A stretch of 25,390 nucleotides of DNA from contig JBFFIE010000029.1 in NCBI GenBank assembly GCA_041556555.1, positions 1-25,390 of the forward strand, given 5' to 3'. The notes beneath the pieces were generated by a model. That model was not told the DNA's origin. It saw only the letters and a list, made by a program, of their open reading frames with translations, and did no database searches. Both the position numbers and the translations under genes were made by a program. This document shows positions 7,410-15,886 of this stretch, one piece after another; positions within the stretch are counted from its first letter, which is position 1, and every line of letters begins with the position of its first letter. The stretch is from SZUA-592 sp041556555. GTDB taxonomy: Bacteria > Pseudomonadota > Gammaproteobacteria > Eutrophobiales > Eutrophobiaceae.

Positions 7410-9305
7410 ATGGACAGGAAATTCACCGGGCAATCGCAATGGACAATTGCTGACTCGCTGGATCTCTACCAGGTCCCGGCCTGGTCGGAAGGTTATTTTG
7501 ATATTAATGATGCGGGCCATGTCGTCGCTCGACCGGACAGGGACAACGGCCAAAGTATCGATCTTTTCGAACTTGCCAGGGATCTCAAACAAAAAGGACT
7601 GGCGCCGCCGATTCTGTTGCGTTTCAGTAATATCTTGCATCAGCGTATCGATTCCATGTGTCAGGCCTTCAAACAGGCCATGGATGAATACCGTTACCAG
7701 TCCAGCTATACCGCCGTTTATCCGATTAAAGTCAATCAGCAACGCAAGGTCGTGGAGGACATCATTCAACATGGCCAGGACCGCATCGGCCTGGAGGCCG
7801 GCAGCAAGCCCGAGCTGCTGACCATTATTGCACTCTCTCGAATGGGTAATACCGTGATCTGTAACGGCTACAAGGATCTCGAATATATCCGTATCGCGCT
7901 CATTGGCCAGGAACTGGGGCTGCGGGTCTTCATCGTGGTCGAAAAACTCTCGGAGTTGAAACTCATTATTAATATGGCAAAGGAAATGGGTATTCGCCCT
8001 CATCTTGGTGTACGAGTCCGATTGTCCTCAGTCGCGGAAGGCAACTGGCAGAATACCGGTGGTGAAAAGTCAAAGTTTGGCCTGCATAGTGCCCAGGTCA
8101 TTCTGGCCATTGAGCAACTGGAAACCGCCGACATGCTTGACTGCTTGCAGCTCTTGCATTTTCACATTGGTTCACAGGTCAGTAACATCCAGCATTTCCA
8201 GCGTGCCTTGCACGAGGGCAGCCGGTTCTTCAGTGAGCTTTGCGCCATGCATGCCCCCATTACCTGTGTCGATGTCGGTGGTGGCCTGGGAGTGGATTAT
8301 GAAGGCAGCCAGTCCAAAAATTTCTGTTCGGTAAATTATTCCATGCAGGCCTATGCCGATACTGTCGTGCATGCCTTCGCCTCTATATGTGAACAACATG
8401 CATTACCCCAACCCGAGATCATTACTGAATCAGGACGAGCCATGACAGCGCACCATGCCATGCTGATTACCAATGTTATCGGTATTGAACAAATGCCGGG
8501 GCTGGTAAAACCGGAAGCGGCAAAGCGAAACGAGGTGGAAATCATCCGTTCACTCTGGAAGGTATTGCAATCCATCAAGAAAAAAAACGCAGTTCAATCT
8601 TATCACGATGCCCTGCATTACCTCGACGAAGCCAAGGAGATGTTTGTGCATGGTCTGTTAAACCTGCAACAACGGGCCAGGACCGAGACACTATTTTATG
8701 CGATTTGTCGCAAGGTACAGGGACTGTTGAAAGCGGACCAGAGAGAAATGCTGGATGAGCTGAATGGACGGCTCGCGGACAAATATTTTTGTAATTTCTC
8801 GTTGTTTCAGTCCCTGCCGGACAGTTGGGCCATAGGACAAATCTTCCCGGTCATGCCTTTGCATCGTCTCGGAGAGTGCCCGGACAAGCACGCTATGATT
8901 GAAGATCTGACCTGCGATTCCGACGGGATGATTAATCTTTATGTCGACAAGCAGGGCATCAGCAGCAGCCTGCCGATACACGCACCCGGAGTAGACGAAC
9001 CCTATCTCATCGGCATATTTATGCTGGGGGCCTACCAGGAAATCCTCGGGGATATGCACAACCTGTTTGGCGATACGGCCTCGGTTAACGTCGAACTGAT
9101 ACCCGGTGGAGAATACCGGCTGACCGAGATACACAAGGGCGATACGGTCGCGGATCTGCTTGATTATGTGCACATCAGCGGCAAGACCCTTGAACATTGC
9201 TACAAGCAAAAGATCTATGCCGCCGACCTGGACAAGAATCGGCAGCTGCAATATCTGCAGGAACTGAGTCAGGGTCTGGACGGTTATACCTATCTTGAAG
9301 ATTAA
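7410..9305 (+). CDS. speA: Biosynthetic arginine decarboxylase (PLP-dependent)
   Basis: 631 residues from the ATG at 7410, within the range of SpeA proteins (E. coli 658). It belongs to the alanine-racemase-fold decarboxylases: the PLP lysine is K107 in YPIKVNQQ, followed by LEAGSKPEL, LHFHIGSQ, the glycine-rich phosphate loop VDVGGGLGVDYEGS and ESGRAMTAHH; the C-terminal beta domain holds the catalytic cysteine region LTCDSDG. It converts arginine to agmatine, the first step towards putrescine. It lies 16 bases after an M20 peptidase and 27 bases before an NAD(P)-dependent reductase, probably one transcript. Agmatine deiminase or agmatinase genes are not in the window; spermidine synthase is at 3643-4500 on the other strand. 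Confidence 0.97.
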   Translation: MDRKFTGQSQWTIADSLDLYQVPAWSEGYFDINDAGHVVARPDRDNGQSIDLFELARDLKQKGLAPPILLRFSNILHQRIDSMCQAFKQAMDEYRYQSSYTAVYPIKVNQQRKVVEDIIQHGQDRIGLEAGSKPELLTIIALSRMGNTVICNGYKDLEYIRIALIGQELGLRVFIVVEKLSELKLIINMAKEMGIRPHLGVRVRLSSVAEGNWQNTGGEKSKFGLHSAQVILAIEQLETADMLDCLQLLHFHIGSQVSNIQHFQRALHEGSRFFSELCAMHAPITCVDVGGGLGVDYEGSQSKNFCSVNYSMQAYADTVVHAFASICEQHALPQPEIITESGRAMTAHHAMLITNVIGIEQMPGLVKPEAAKRNEVEIIRSLWKVLQSIKKKNAVQSYHDALHYLDEAKEMFVHGLLNLQQRARTETLFYAICRKVQGLLKADQREMLDELNGRLADKYFCNFSLFQSLPDSWAIGQIFPVMPLHRLGECPDKHAMIEDLTCDSDGMINLYVDKQGISSSLPIHAPGVDEPYLIGIFMLGAYQEILGDMHNLFGDTASVNVELIPGGEYRLTEIHKGDTVADLLDYVHISGKTLEHCYKQKIYAADLDKNRQLQYLQELSQGLDGYTYLED

Positions 9306-9332
9306 GCTATACAGCAGACAGGAGTAAGTTAG

Positions 9333-10202
9333 ATGAAGGTTGGTGTAATTGGACTGGGTGTCATGGGCGCTTACATGGCCCTGAATTTTAACAAAGCAGG
9401 TTACCTGCACAGGATCTGGAACCGCAACCAGGATAAAGCCGAGGCAGTTGCCGCCAAGACCGATGCCGGGATAGCGGTTGACCCTGAAAGTCTTGCGGCA
9501 GATTGTGATCTGGTGCTGACCTGTGTCTCCAGGGACAACGATGTCCTGGAGATGATCCAGCAGATTGCCCGGGGAATAAAATCGGGCAGCGTCGTAGTAG
9601 ACACCTCGACAGTCAGTTCGGGTACCGCCAAGCAGGCTGCAGCGCTCCTGTCTGATAAGGAGGCGGCATTTCTGGATTGCCCGGTTTCCGGCGGCGTCGA
9701 AGGCGCGAAGAATGCCACACTGGCCATGATGGTGGGCGGTGACGAGTCCGTTCTGGAACGTGTGCGCGAACCTCTCACCGCTATTGCCAAGAATATCGTC
9801 TATATCGGACCGACCGGCAGCGGCCAGGCTTGCAAGGCGGTCAACCAGATCATGGCTGCCGGCCTGAACCAGGCCGTGACCGATGCACTGGCCTTTGGCC
9901 AAGCCATGGGACTCAACATGGACAGGGTCATCGATGTGGTCTCCACCGGCGCAGCAGGAAACTGGTTTCTTTCTCACCGCGGCAAGACCATGCTGGCAGA
10001 CAGTTACGAACCCGGCTTTAAACTGGGCCTGCATCAGAAGGACCTGACCATCTGCCGGTCAATGTTGCGACAGATTACCGAAGCCTCTCTGCCCACCCTG
10101 GAAATGACCCTGGTGCATTACCAGCGCCTGATCGATGAAGGTTATGGTGACGAGGACATTTCGGCCCTGTTTCGTCTGAAAAAGAAGCTGCTTCAGGCCT
10201 GA
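9333..10202 (+). CDS. 3-hydroxyisobutyrate dehydrogenase-family NAD(P)-dependent reductase
   Basis: 289 residues, the family length. The Rossmann motif GVIGLGVMG is at residues 4-12; the end of the second strand reads WNRN, where an Arg after Asn is common in NADP(H)-using members such as glyoxylate/succinic semialdehyde reductases. The substrate-binding segment DCPVSGGVEGA is near 115-125 and the catalytic lysine is K168 in GQACKAVNQ. It should interconvert a beta- or gamma-hydroxyacid and its semialdehyde; the true substrate is open (3-hydroxyisobutyrate, glyoxylate, tartronate or succinate semialdehyde). A ribosome site AGGAG precedes the ATG. It is the third gene of the peptidase-speA group, but no link to polyamine metabolism can be shown. 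Confidence 0.9.
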   Translation: MKVGVIGLGVMGAYMALNFNKAGYLHRIWNRNQDKAEAVAAKTDAGIAVDPESLAADCDLVLTCVSRDNDVLEMIQQIARGIKSGSVVVDTSTVSSGTAKQAAALLSDKEAAFLDCPVSGGVEGAKNATLAMMVGGDESVLERVREPLTAIAKNIVYIGPTGSGQACKAVNQIMAAGLNQAVTDALAFGQAMGLNMDRVIDVVSTGAAGNWFLSHRGKTMLADSYEPGFKLGLHQKDLTICRSMLRQITEASLPTLEMTLVHYQRLIDEGYGDEDISALFRLKKKLLQA

Positions 10203-10238
10203 AGCTGAATGATTACCCGGTATACACGGAACCTGCGG

Positions 10239-10250
10239 CCCGCATGCGGG
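10239..10250. repeat. Perfect 12-base palindrome in the 10203-10408 gap
   Basis: CCCGCATGCGGG is a perfect dyad 37 bases after the reductase stop codon. It has no T-run after it, so it does not look like a factor-independent terminator. It may contribute to transcript 3'-end structure. Confidence 0.4.
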
Positions 10251-10271
10251 TCAATTCGTTGACGATAGTGT

Positions 10272-10299
10272 GATAATGTGGAGAATATCCACGCTTATC
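10272..10299. repeat. Imperfect two-part inverted repeat in the 10203-10408 gap
   Basis: GATAA-T-GTGGA-GAATA-TCCAC-GC-TTATC can fold into two stacked 5-base-pair stems with a small internal bulge. The 206-base gap between the reductase and the ABC operon otherwise holds only the palindrome at 10239-10250 and a widely spaced CCGCCG/CGGCGG pair (10302-10307 and 10340-10345). No gene or RNA family is recognised in it. Confidence 0.4.
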
Positions 10300-10408
10300 T
10301 ACCGCCGCCTGCGCGATAAAACAGAATAAATTCAGCAAACGGCGGGGCTCCAAGTAAAATCCCGGATAGCAGACAACCTGGATACAGTGTTGAGACAGGA
10401 CTATTAAC

Positions 10409-11179
10409 TTGAACAATACAGTTGTAAATCCATTGATAGAAATACACGGTCTGGAAAAACGCTTTGGGCCCATCCATGCTGTGCGGGGCATCTCCTTTTC
10501 CGTCAGCAAAGGAGAGGTGCTTGGTTTTCTCGGGCCCAACGGTGCTGGCAAGTCAACAACCATGAAAATGATTACGGGCTTCCTTGAACCCACGGCAGGG
10601 AGTGTAGCGGTCTGCGGGTTCGATATCGCAGAAGACCCGATCGAAGCCAAGAAAAGGATCGGCTACCTGCCGGAGGGTGCTCCCCTGTATGGTGAAATGA
10701 CAGTCTTTTCCTTCCTGAATTTTGTCGCAGAGATTCGTGGCATGAGTGGCGAATATCGCAAAAACCGGATCGATGAAGTGATTAATAAGATCAACCTTGA
10801 AGCTGTTCGTCACCAAAGCCTGGAAACCCTCTCCAAGGGCTACAAGCGGCGAGTGGGTGTGGCCCATGCCCTGTTGCATGACCCTGAAATCCTGATCATG
10901 GACGAGCCTACTGATGGTCTGGATCCGAACCAGAAACATGAAGTACGTACACTGATTCAGGAAATGGCACAGGAAAAAGCGATTATTATCTCGACTCATA
11001 TTCTTGAAGAGGTCGATGCTGTTTGTACCCGTGCAATTATCATTGCTTCAGGACAACTGCTTTTTGACGGCACCCCGAAAGAATTGCTGGAAAAATCAGG
11101 GACTGGGAAGCTTGACGATGTATTCCGTGATATCACCACCCGTTTTTATGAAGAAAAAGGCGTGACGGAACGCTCATGA
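10409..11179 (+). CDS. ABC transporter ATP-binding protein, GldA-like
   Basis: 256 residues. Walker A GPNGAGKST is at 42-50, signature LSKGYKRR at 141-148, Walker B ILIMDEPTDGLDP at 161-173 and the switch histidine in STHILEE near 197. The Q-loop position reads YLPEG, Glu in place of Gln; together with LSKGY this is usual in the GldA-type branch of ABC-2 exporters rather than a defect. It should power the permease encoded next. The start is a TTG at 10409 with AGGA 8 bases upstream (10397-10400); the stop overlaps the permease ATG by 4 bases. The substrate is unknown. Confidence 0.92.
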   Translation: MNNTVVNPLIEIHGLEKRFGPIHAVRGISFSVSKGEVLGFLGPNGAGKSTTMKMITGFLEPTAGSVAVCGFDIAEDPIEAKKRIGYLPEGAPLYGEMTVFSFLNFVAEIRGMSGEYRKNRIDEVINKINLEAVRHQSLETLSKGYKRRVGVAHALLHDPEILIMDEPTDGLDPNQKHEVRTLIQEMAQEKAIIISTHILEEVDAVCTRAIIIASGQLLFDGTPKELLEKSGTGKLDDVFRDITTRFYEEKGVTERS

Positions 11180-11910
11180 ATAACATCAAGGCCATCTTCA
11201 AACGGGATTTTTCCAGTTATTTCGCCACACCTGTGGCCTATGTGTTTATAGTCATCTTTCTGTTTCTCATGGGGATCTTCACCTTTTACCTGGGTGGATT
11301 CTACGAGCGCAACCAGGCAGACCTGGAACCCTTTTTCCGCTTCCACCCCTGGTTATATCTATTCCTGATCCCGGCCATTGCCATGCGTCTCTGGTCGGAA
11401 GAACGTAAAACCGGCACGATAGAACTGCTTATGACACTGCCTGTCCCGACCTGGCAAGCCGTCATGGGTAAATTTCTCGCTGCCTGGGCTTTCACCGCGG
11501 TTGCCATTGTGCTGACTTTCCCGATGTGGATAACGGTTAATTACCTCGGTGAGCCGGACAATACTGTCATACTGGCCAGTTACATTGGCAGTCTGCTGAT
11601 GGCCGGTGGTTTTCTCGCTATCGGTTCCTGCATATCCGCATTGACCAAGAACCAGGTTATTGCCTTCGTTATCAGTGTGGTGATCTGTTTTCTTTTCCTG
11701 CTCAGCGGTTTCCCGCTCGTGCTGGATTTTTTCCGGGGCTGGGCGCCCCAGGCTGTAGTGAATGCCATTGCCTCGTTCAGTTTCCTGACACACTTTGAGT
11801 CCATCAAGAAAGGTGTGATTGATATACGTGATTTGATCTATTTTATGGCATTAATCTGTTTCTGGCTGTATGCGAATGTTGTGGTAATTGAAGCCAAAAA
11901 GGCGAGCTAG
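11176..11910 (+). CDS. ABC-2 type permease, GldF-like
   Basis: 244 residues with about six hydrophobic helices (near 19-41, 57-72, 101-121, 132-154, 161-181 and 219-239). The cytoplasmic segment SEERKTGTIELLMTLP at 74-89 is characteristic of ABC-2 permeases of the GldF/NosY type, and FATPVAYVFI at the N-terminus is common in this branch. It forms the inner-membrane channel with the preceding ATPase, to whose stop codon it is fused by an ATGA overlap. The GldG-like gene starts 8 bases after its stop. The transported molecule cannot be deduced; a single permease gene implies a homodimer, or pairing with the GldG-like protein. Confidence 0.92.
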   Translation: MNNIKAIFKRDFSSYFATPVAYVFIVIFLFLMGIFTFYLGGFYERNQADLEPFFRFHPWLYLFLIPAIAMRLWSEERKTGTIELLMTLPVPTWQAVMGKFLAAWAFTAVAIVLTFPMWITVNYLGEPDNTVILASYIGSLLMAGGFLAIGSCISALTKNQVIAFVISVVICFLFLLSGFPLVLDFFRGWAPQAVVNAIASFSFLTHFESIKKGVIDIRDLIYFMALICFWLYANVVVIEAKKAS

Positions 11911-11918
11911 TTGTTGTT

Positions 11919-13799
11919 ATGAATAAAAAGAACATCATTTCAGGAACCGGATTGCTGCTGGCGGCTATTTTGTTTGTCTGTTTCATTATCGTGGTCAATG
12001 CTACTTTCACCAATCTGCGTCTGGACCTGACAGAAAATAAATTGTTCACGCTTTCAGACGGGACAGTCAATATCATAAACAGTCTCGAGGAACCTGTTGT
12101 CCTTGATTACTATTTCTCTCAACAACTTTTGACTGGACTCCCATCACTCAGTAACTATGGTGTCCGGGTCCGGGACATGTTGCAGGAATTTGAAGCAGTC
12201 TCAGACGGTAACTTGATTGTTAATGTTATTGATGCCGAACCCTTCTCGGAAGCCGAGGACCAGGCAGTCGCCAGCGGCTTGCGTGGCATACCGGTCAACA
12301 ATGCGGGAGACCGTGCCTATCTGGGTCTTGTAGGGACAAACTCAACCGACGACGAACGGGTGATTCCATTCTTCCAGGCTGACCGGGAGTCATCTCTCGA
12401 ATACGACGTTACCAAACTAATCTATAACCTGGCTCATCCCAAGAAACCTGTAATTGGGATCATGACATCGTTGCCGATGTTTGGTGATGAAGACGATCCG
12501 AATATCGGCCCCTGGACCATCATCAGCACCCTGAACGAATTTTTCGAAATGAAGCAACTGGATACCGATCTAGACGAGGTGAACAAGGATATAGATGTAT
12601 TGATGATCGTTCATCCAAAGAAATTAAAACTGCGTACACGTTTTGCCATTGATCAGTACATTTTAAATGGCGGCAAGGCCATGATATTTGTTGACCCTCT
12701 GGCTGAATCCGATCGTACACCACCGGATCCGAAATCACCGGGCACCATGCCGGACTTTGATTCCGAACTGCCAGACCTGTTGAAGCAATGGGGTGTAGAA
12801 ATCCCCGGGGAAAAAGTCGCAGGTGATATCAATGCCGCCATGCATGTGCAGACCCGCAGTCAGCGGGGCCTTCGTGAAGTGGCCTATCTTCCCTGGCTAA
12901 GACTGGCAAAGGAGAGCTTCAACAAAGATGATTTCGCGACCAGTGAACTCAGTGTCTTGCATATGGGAACATCAGGCGTGATCGATCGCCTTGAGGACGC
13001 AACGACACAAATCACACCACTTATCGAAACCACTAAACAGTCCATGTTGCTTGATCGGGATTTCCTGGTGATACAACGCGACCCCAGTATTATTCTCGAT
13101 AATTTTATATCAGATGAAGAAAAAAAATCGTTGGCAGTTCGCATCCAGGGCAAGGCAAAAACCGCGTTTCCTGACGGGATAAGTGGTGACAAGGATTATG
13201 ATGAGGAACAAGACGGGCCGGATACCGGTAAAGGCGATCAACTCATGGAAGGAGATATCAACCTGATTGTGGTTGCTGATACGGATATCCTGACTGATCT
13301 CTTCTGGATAAGAACCCAGTCCTATTTCGGGCTGGACATGCCGCAACCCATTGCCGATAACGGCAACTTTATCGTCAATTCTATTGACAACCTGTCCGGC
13401 AGTAATGACCTTATCAGCCTGAGAAGCCGTGGGGAATTTGTGCGTCCGTTTGAACGGGTCGAGGTGATTCGTCGAGATGCCGAACTCAAGTTCCGTGAAC
13501 GCGAGCAGGAATTACAGGCAAAATTGCAGGAGGCAGAACAGAAACTCCAGCGCCTGCAACAGGAACAGGGTACCGATGTCAACCTGATACTGACGCCGGA
13601 ACAAAGTGCTGAACTGGAACAACTGCGCGAAATCCGGCTTGAGACCCGCAAGGATTTACGCGCTGTACAACATGAATTAAAGAAGAACATCGAGGATCTC
13701 GGGACCCGCTTGCGCATCATCAACATTGGCCTCATCCCTGTCTTGGTAACACTCATTGCCCTGGGAACCGGAATTTATCGAACAAATCGTCGCCAGTAA
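11919..13799 (+). CDS. GldG-family ABC auxiliary membrane protein
   Basis: 626 residues. One N-terminal transmembrane helix (about 9-29) is followed by the family-typical RLDLTENKLFTLSDGT (34-49), a large extracytoplasmic region with a phospholipid-transport-auxiliary-like (GldG, ABC_transp_aux) fold, a highly charged coiled coil at about 515-600 (rich in Glu, Gln, Arg and Leu) and a second transmembrane helix at about 603-620 ending in a short basic tail. It matches proteins encoded beside GldA/GldF-type transporters. In Bacteroidetes the GldAFG set is needed for gliding; in gammaproteobacteria no function is established. It is 8 bases after the permease and 15 before the DUF4340 gene. Confidence 0.88.
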   Translation: MNKKNIISGTGLLLAAILFVCFIIVVNATFTNLRLDLTENKLFTLSDGTVNIINSLEEPVVLDYYFSQQLLTGLPSLSNYGVRVRDMLQEFEAVSDGNLIVNVIDAEPFSEAEDQAVASGLRGIPVNNAGDRAYLGLVGTNSTDDERVIPFFQADRESSLEYDVTKLIYNLAHPKKPVIGIMTSLPMFGDEDDPNIGPWTIISTLNEFFEMKQLDTDLDEVNKDIDVLMIVHPKKLKLRTRFAIDQYILNGGKAMIFVDPLAESDRTPPDPKSPGTMPDFDSELPDLLKQWGVEIPGEKVAGDINAAMHVQTRSQRGLREVAYLPWLRLAKESFNKDDFATSELSVLHMGTSGVIDRLEDATTQITPLIETTKQSMLLDRDFLVIQRDPSIILDNFISDEEKKSLAVRIQGKAKTAFPDGISGDKDYDEEQDGPDTGKGDQLMEGDINLIVVADTDILTDLFWIRTQSYFGLDMPQPIADNGNFIVNSIDNLSGSNDLISLRSRGEFVRPFERVEVIRRDAELKFREREQELQAKLQEAEQKLQRLQQEQGTDVNLILTPEQSAELEQLREIRLETRKDLRAVQHELKKNIEDLGTRLRIINIGLIPVLVTLIALGTGIYRTNRRQ

Positions 13800-13814
13800 G
13801 ATCCTGCATACGGT

Positions 13815-14882
13815 ATGAAAAACAAAAACCTGATCATACTTTGCGCCGTAACACTGATAATCATTATCGCAGCAGCTATCAGCAGTAATCTGCGATCACC
13901 CCGGGAAGACATTGAGAAGCCCATACTGTTTCCCGAATTGGCCAACCGGATAAACGATGTTTCAGAGATAAGCATCCAGGGACCAGAAAATACTGTCAGG
14001 CTTCAGGAAATCAATGGTGAATGGTTTATTGCCAGTGCCGATAACTACCCGGCCGCATTCAACAAGGTCAGGCAGACTATACTAAAAATGTCTGCACTCA
14101 AGCTGGAAGAGAAAAAAACCGATAACCCGGATTATTACGCACGGCTGGGTGTGGAAGATCCTGGCTCAAAGGAGGCCTCTTCACATTTCGTAACCCTGTC
14201 TGATGCAACCGGTAACACACTCGCCTCGGTGATTATTGGCAAAGCAAGGCAATCATCGGGCAGCCGTCCCGGTTTATATGTTCGAAAATCCGGGGACGCA
14301 CAGTCCTTGCTGGTCGAAGGTATTATGGAGGTAAGCAGTGACGCTGCTGACTGGTTTGACCGGCAATTATTCGATATACCATCGGAAGAAATGAAAGAAA
14401 TCGTCATCCAGTATGCAGACGGAAATACGTTTGAAATATACAAGGAAACGCGTGAGCAATCAGATTTCAAAATACGTAAAAAGGATGATGTTCCCTCGGC
14501 TGCAAAGATTATCGTCAGGCGAATTGCATCGGCACTCGAAGAAATGCGGGCAGACAGCGTTCAGGCAGCCGATAATTTCGAATTTTTTTCGGAAGAGACC
14601 ATCAAAACTACCTATACGACATTTGATGGTCTGATCATTGAATCCCTGCTGGCAAAATTTGATGACCGCGCCTTTTGTCTTTTTTCAGCAACTCATGATC
14701 CAGCCCAGGCTGTCATGTCCGAGTCGGATTCAACCGATGCAGAAGAATTATCTAAAAAAATAAATGAGTATGTCGATACACTGAACGACAAATTGTCGGG
14801 ATGGGTCTATGAAATACCTGTTTTTAAATACGAGGCAATGACAACCAGTATTGATGACCTGGCACGATTCCCGGTTAACTGA
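13815..14882 (+). CDS. DUF4340 domain-containing membrane-anchored protein
   Basis: 355 residues with one N-terminal transmembrane helix (about 5-22) and a soluble extracytoplasmic region. Features of DUF4340 proteins are visible: repeated beta-rich units such as EISIQGPENTVRLQEINGEW, YARLGVEDPG, and TLASVIIGKARQSSGSRPG leading to GLYVRKSGDAQSLLVEG. The family has no known biochemical activity. It is the last gene of the ATPase-permease-GldG-like operon, 15 bases after its neighbour, and is often found in this order elsewhere (general knowledge of the family), so it probably acts with the transporter in the periplasm. No catalytic motif is apparent. Confidence 0.85.
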   Translation: MKNKNLIILCAVTLIIIIAAAISSNLRSPREDIEKPILFPELANRINDVSEISIQGPENTVRLQEINGEWFIASADNYPAAFNKVRQTILKMSALKLEEKKTDNPDYYARLGVEDPGSKEASSHFVTLSDATGNTLASVIIGKARQSSGSRPGLYVRKSGDAQSLLVEGIMEVSSDAADWFDRQLFDIPSEEMKEIVIQYADGNTFEIYKETREQSDFKIRKKDDVPSAAKIIVRRIASALEEMRADSVQAADNFEFFSEETIKTTYTTFDGLIIESLLAKFDDRAFCLFSATHDPAQAVMSESDSTDAEELSKKINEYVDTLNDKLSGWVYEIPVFKYEAMTTSIDDLARFPVN

Positions 14883-14960
14883 TCCCGGATCCGGATTACA
14901 TACACATCGCATCGGTATCAAGATATACTCTGCCAGCATTGTCCCTGTATTGGAAACCTC

Positions 14961-15872
14961 GTGGCAGATACTTCAACAGAACAACCGGCTACCTTCCAGG
15001 AGTTAATTGCCAAGCTTCAGGACTACTGGACCCGGCAGGGTTGCATCATTGAACAACCGTTTGACATGGAGATGGGGGCCGGCACCTTCCATCCGTCCAC
15101 GTTTCTCAGGGCGATTGGACCGGAACCCTGGCATGCGGCCTACGTACAGCCTGTCAGACGGCCTACCGACGGCCGCTATGGCGAGAACCCGAACCGGTTG
15201 CAGCATTACTACCAGTTCCAGGTAATGCTGAAACCCTCACCGGACGACATCCAGACATTATATATAGACTCACTGACCAGCCTGGGCATTGATCCGCTGG
15301 TACATGATATTCGCTTCGTGGAGGATAACTGGGAATCACCGACACTCGGGGCCTGGGGCCTGGGTTGGGAAGTCTGGCTGAATGGCATGGAGATCAGCCA
15401 GTTTACCTATTTTCAGCAGGTGGGCGGACTGGATTGTAAACCCGTTGCCGGTGAAATCACCTATGGCCTGGAACGGATCGCCATGTACCTGCAGGAGAAG
15501 GACAGTGTTTTTGATTTGCTCTGGAGTAACACGGCCGTAGGCCCGGTGAGTTATGGCGATATTTACCGGCAATACGAGGCCGAGATGTCGGAATACAATT
15601 TCAAACTGGCCGATACCGATTCACTGGCGGCCTGGTTTGATACCTGTGAAAGAGACTGCAAGAGACTCCTGGAACTGGAGTTACCCTTGCCAGCCTACGA
15701 ACTGGTCCTGAAGGCCTCCCATTCCTTCAACCTGCTCGATGCCAGGCACGCCATCTCCGTTACCGAGCGACAACGTTATATCCTGCGGGTCAGGGACCTC
15801 GCCCGGTCAGTGGCCGAAGCCTATTACCAGAAGCGTGAAGCGCTCGGCTTTCCCCTGCTCAAGAACAACTAA
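14961..15872 (+). CDS. glyQ: Glycyl-tRNA synthetase alpha subunit
   Basis: 303 residues, the same size as E. coli GlyQ. The segment CIIEQPFDMEMGAGTFHP follows the N-terminal helix, and RPTDGRYGENPNRLQHYYQF and MEISQFTYFQQVGGLDC are nearly invariant in the family; the alpha subunit carries the catalytic site of the alpha2-beta2 enzyme that charges tRNA-Gly. The start is GTG at 14961, with only a weak ribosome site (GGAAAC); no in-frame ATG lies nearby. It begins 78 bases after the DUF4340 gene and is followed by glyS after 14 bases. Confidence 0.97.
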   Translation: MADTSTEQPATFQELIAKLQDYWTRQGCIIEQPFDMEMGAGTFHPSTFLRAIGPEPWHAAYVQPVRRPTDGRYGENPNRLQHYYQFQVMLKPSPDDIQTLYIDSLTSLGIDPLVHDIRFVEDNWESPTLGAWGLGWEVWLNGMEISQFTYFQQVGGLDCKPVAGEITYGLERIAMYLQEKDSVFDLLWSNTAVGPVSYGDIYRQYEAEMSEYNFKLADTDSLAAWFDTCERDCKRLLELELPLPAYELVLKASHSFNLLDARHAISVTERQRYILRVRDLARSVAEAYYQKREALGFPLLKNN

Positions 15873-15886
15873 CATTTAATTCGTCA

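Noticed and set aside
8691..10034. Long open frame of 447 codons on the minus strand opposite speA and the reductase
   Set aside because: It lies wholly antisense to two well-conserved genes with clear motifs and shows no recognisable domain; it is a by-product of their codon use.
10213..10650. Minus-strand frame covering the 10203-10408 gap and the start of the ABC ATPase gene
   Set aside because: Most of it is antisense to the ATPase. The part within the gap encodes about 45 residues (ending RMRAAGSVYTG) starting only from TTG codons without a clear ribosome site, and I recognise no family; homologues would be needed to revive it.
10494..10850. Glu in the Q-loop and LSKGY signature of the ABC ATPase as signs of a broken enzyme
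   Set aside because: Both are usual in the GldA-type branch; Walker A, Walker B and the switch histidine are intact.
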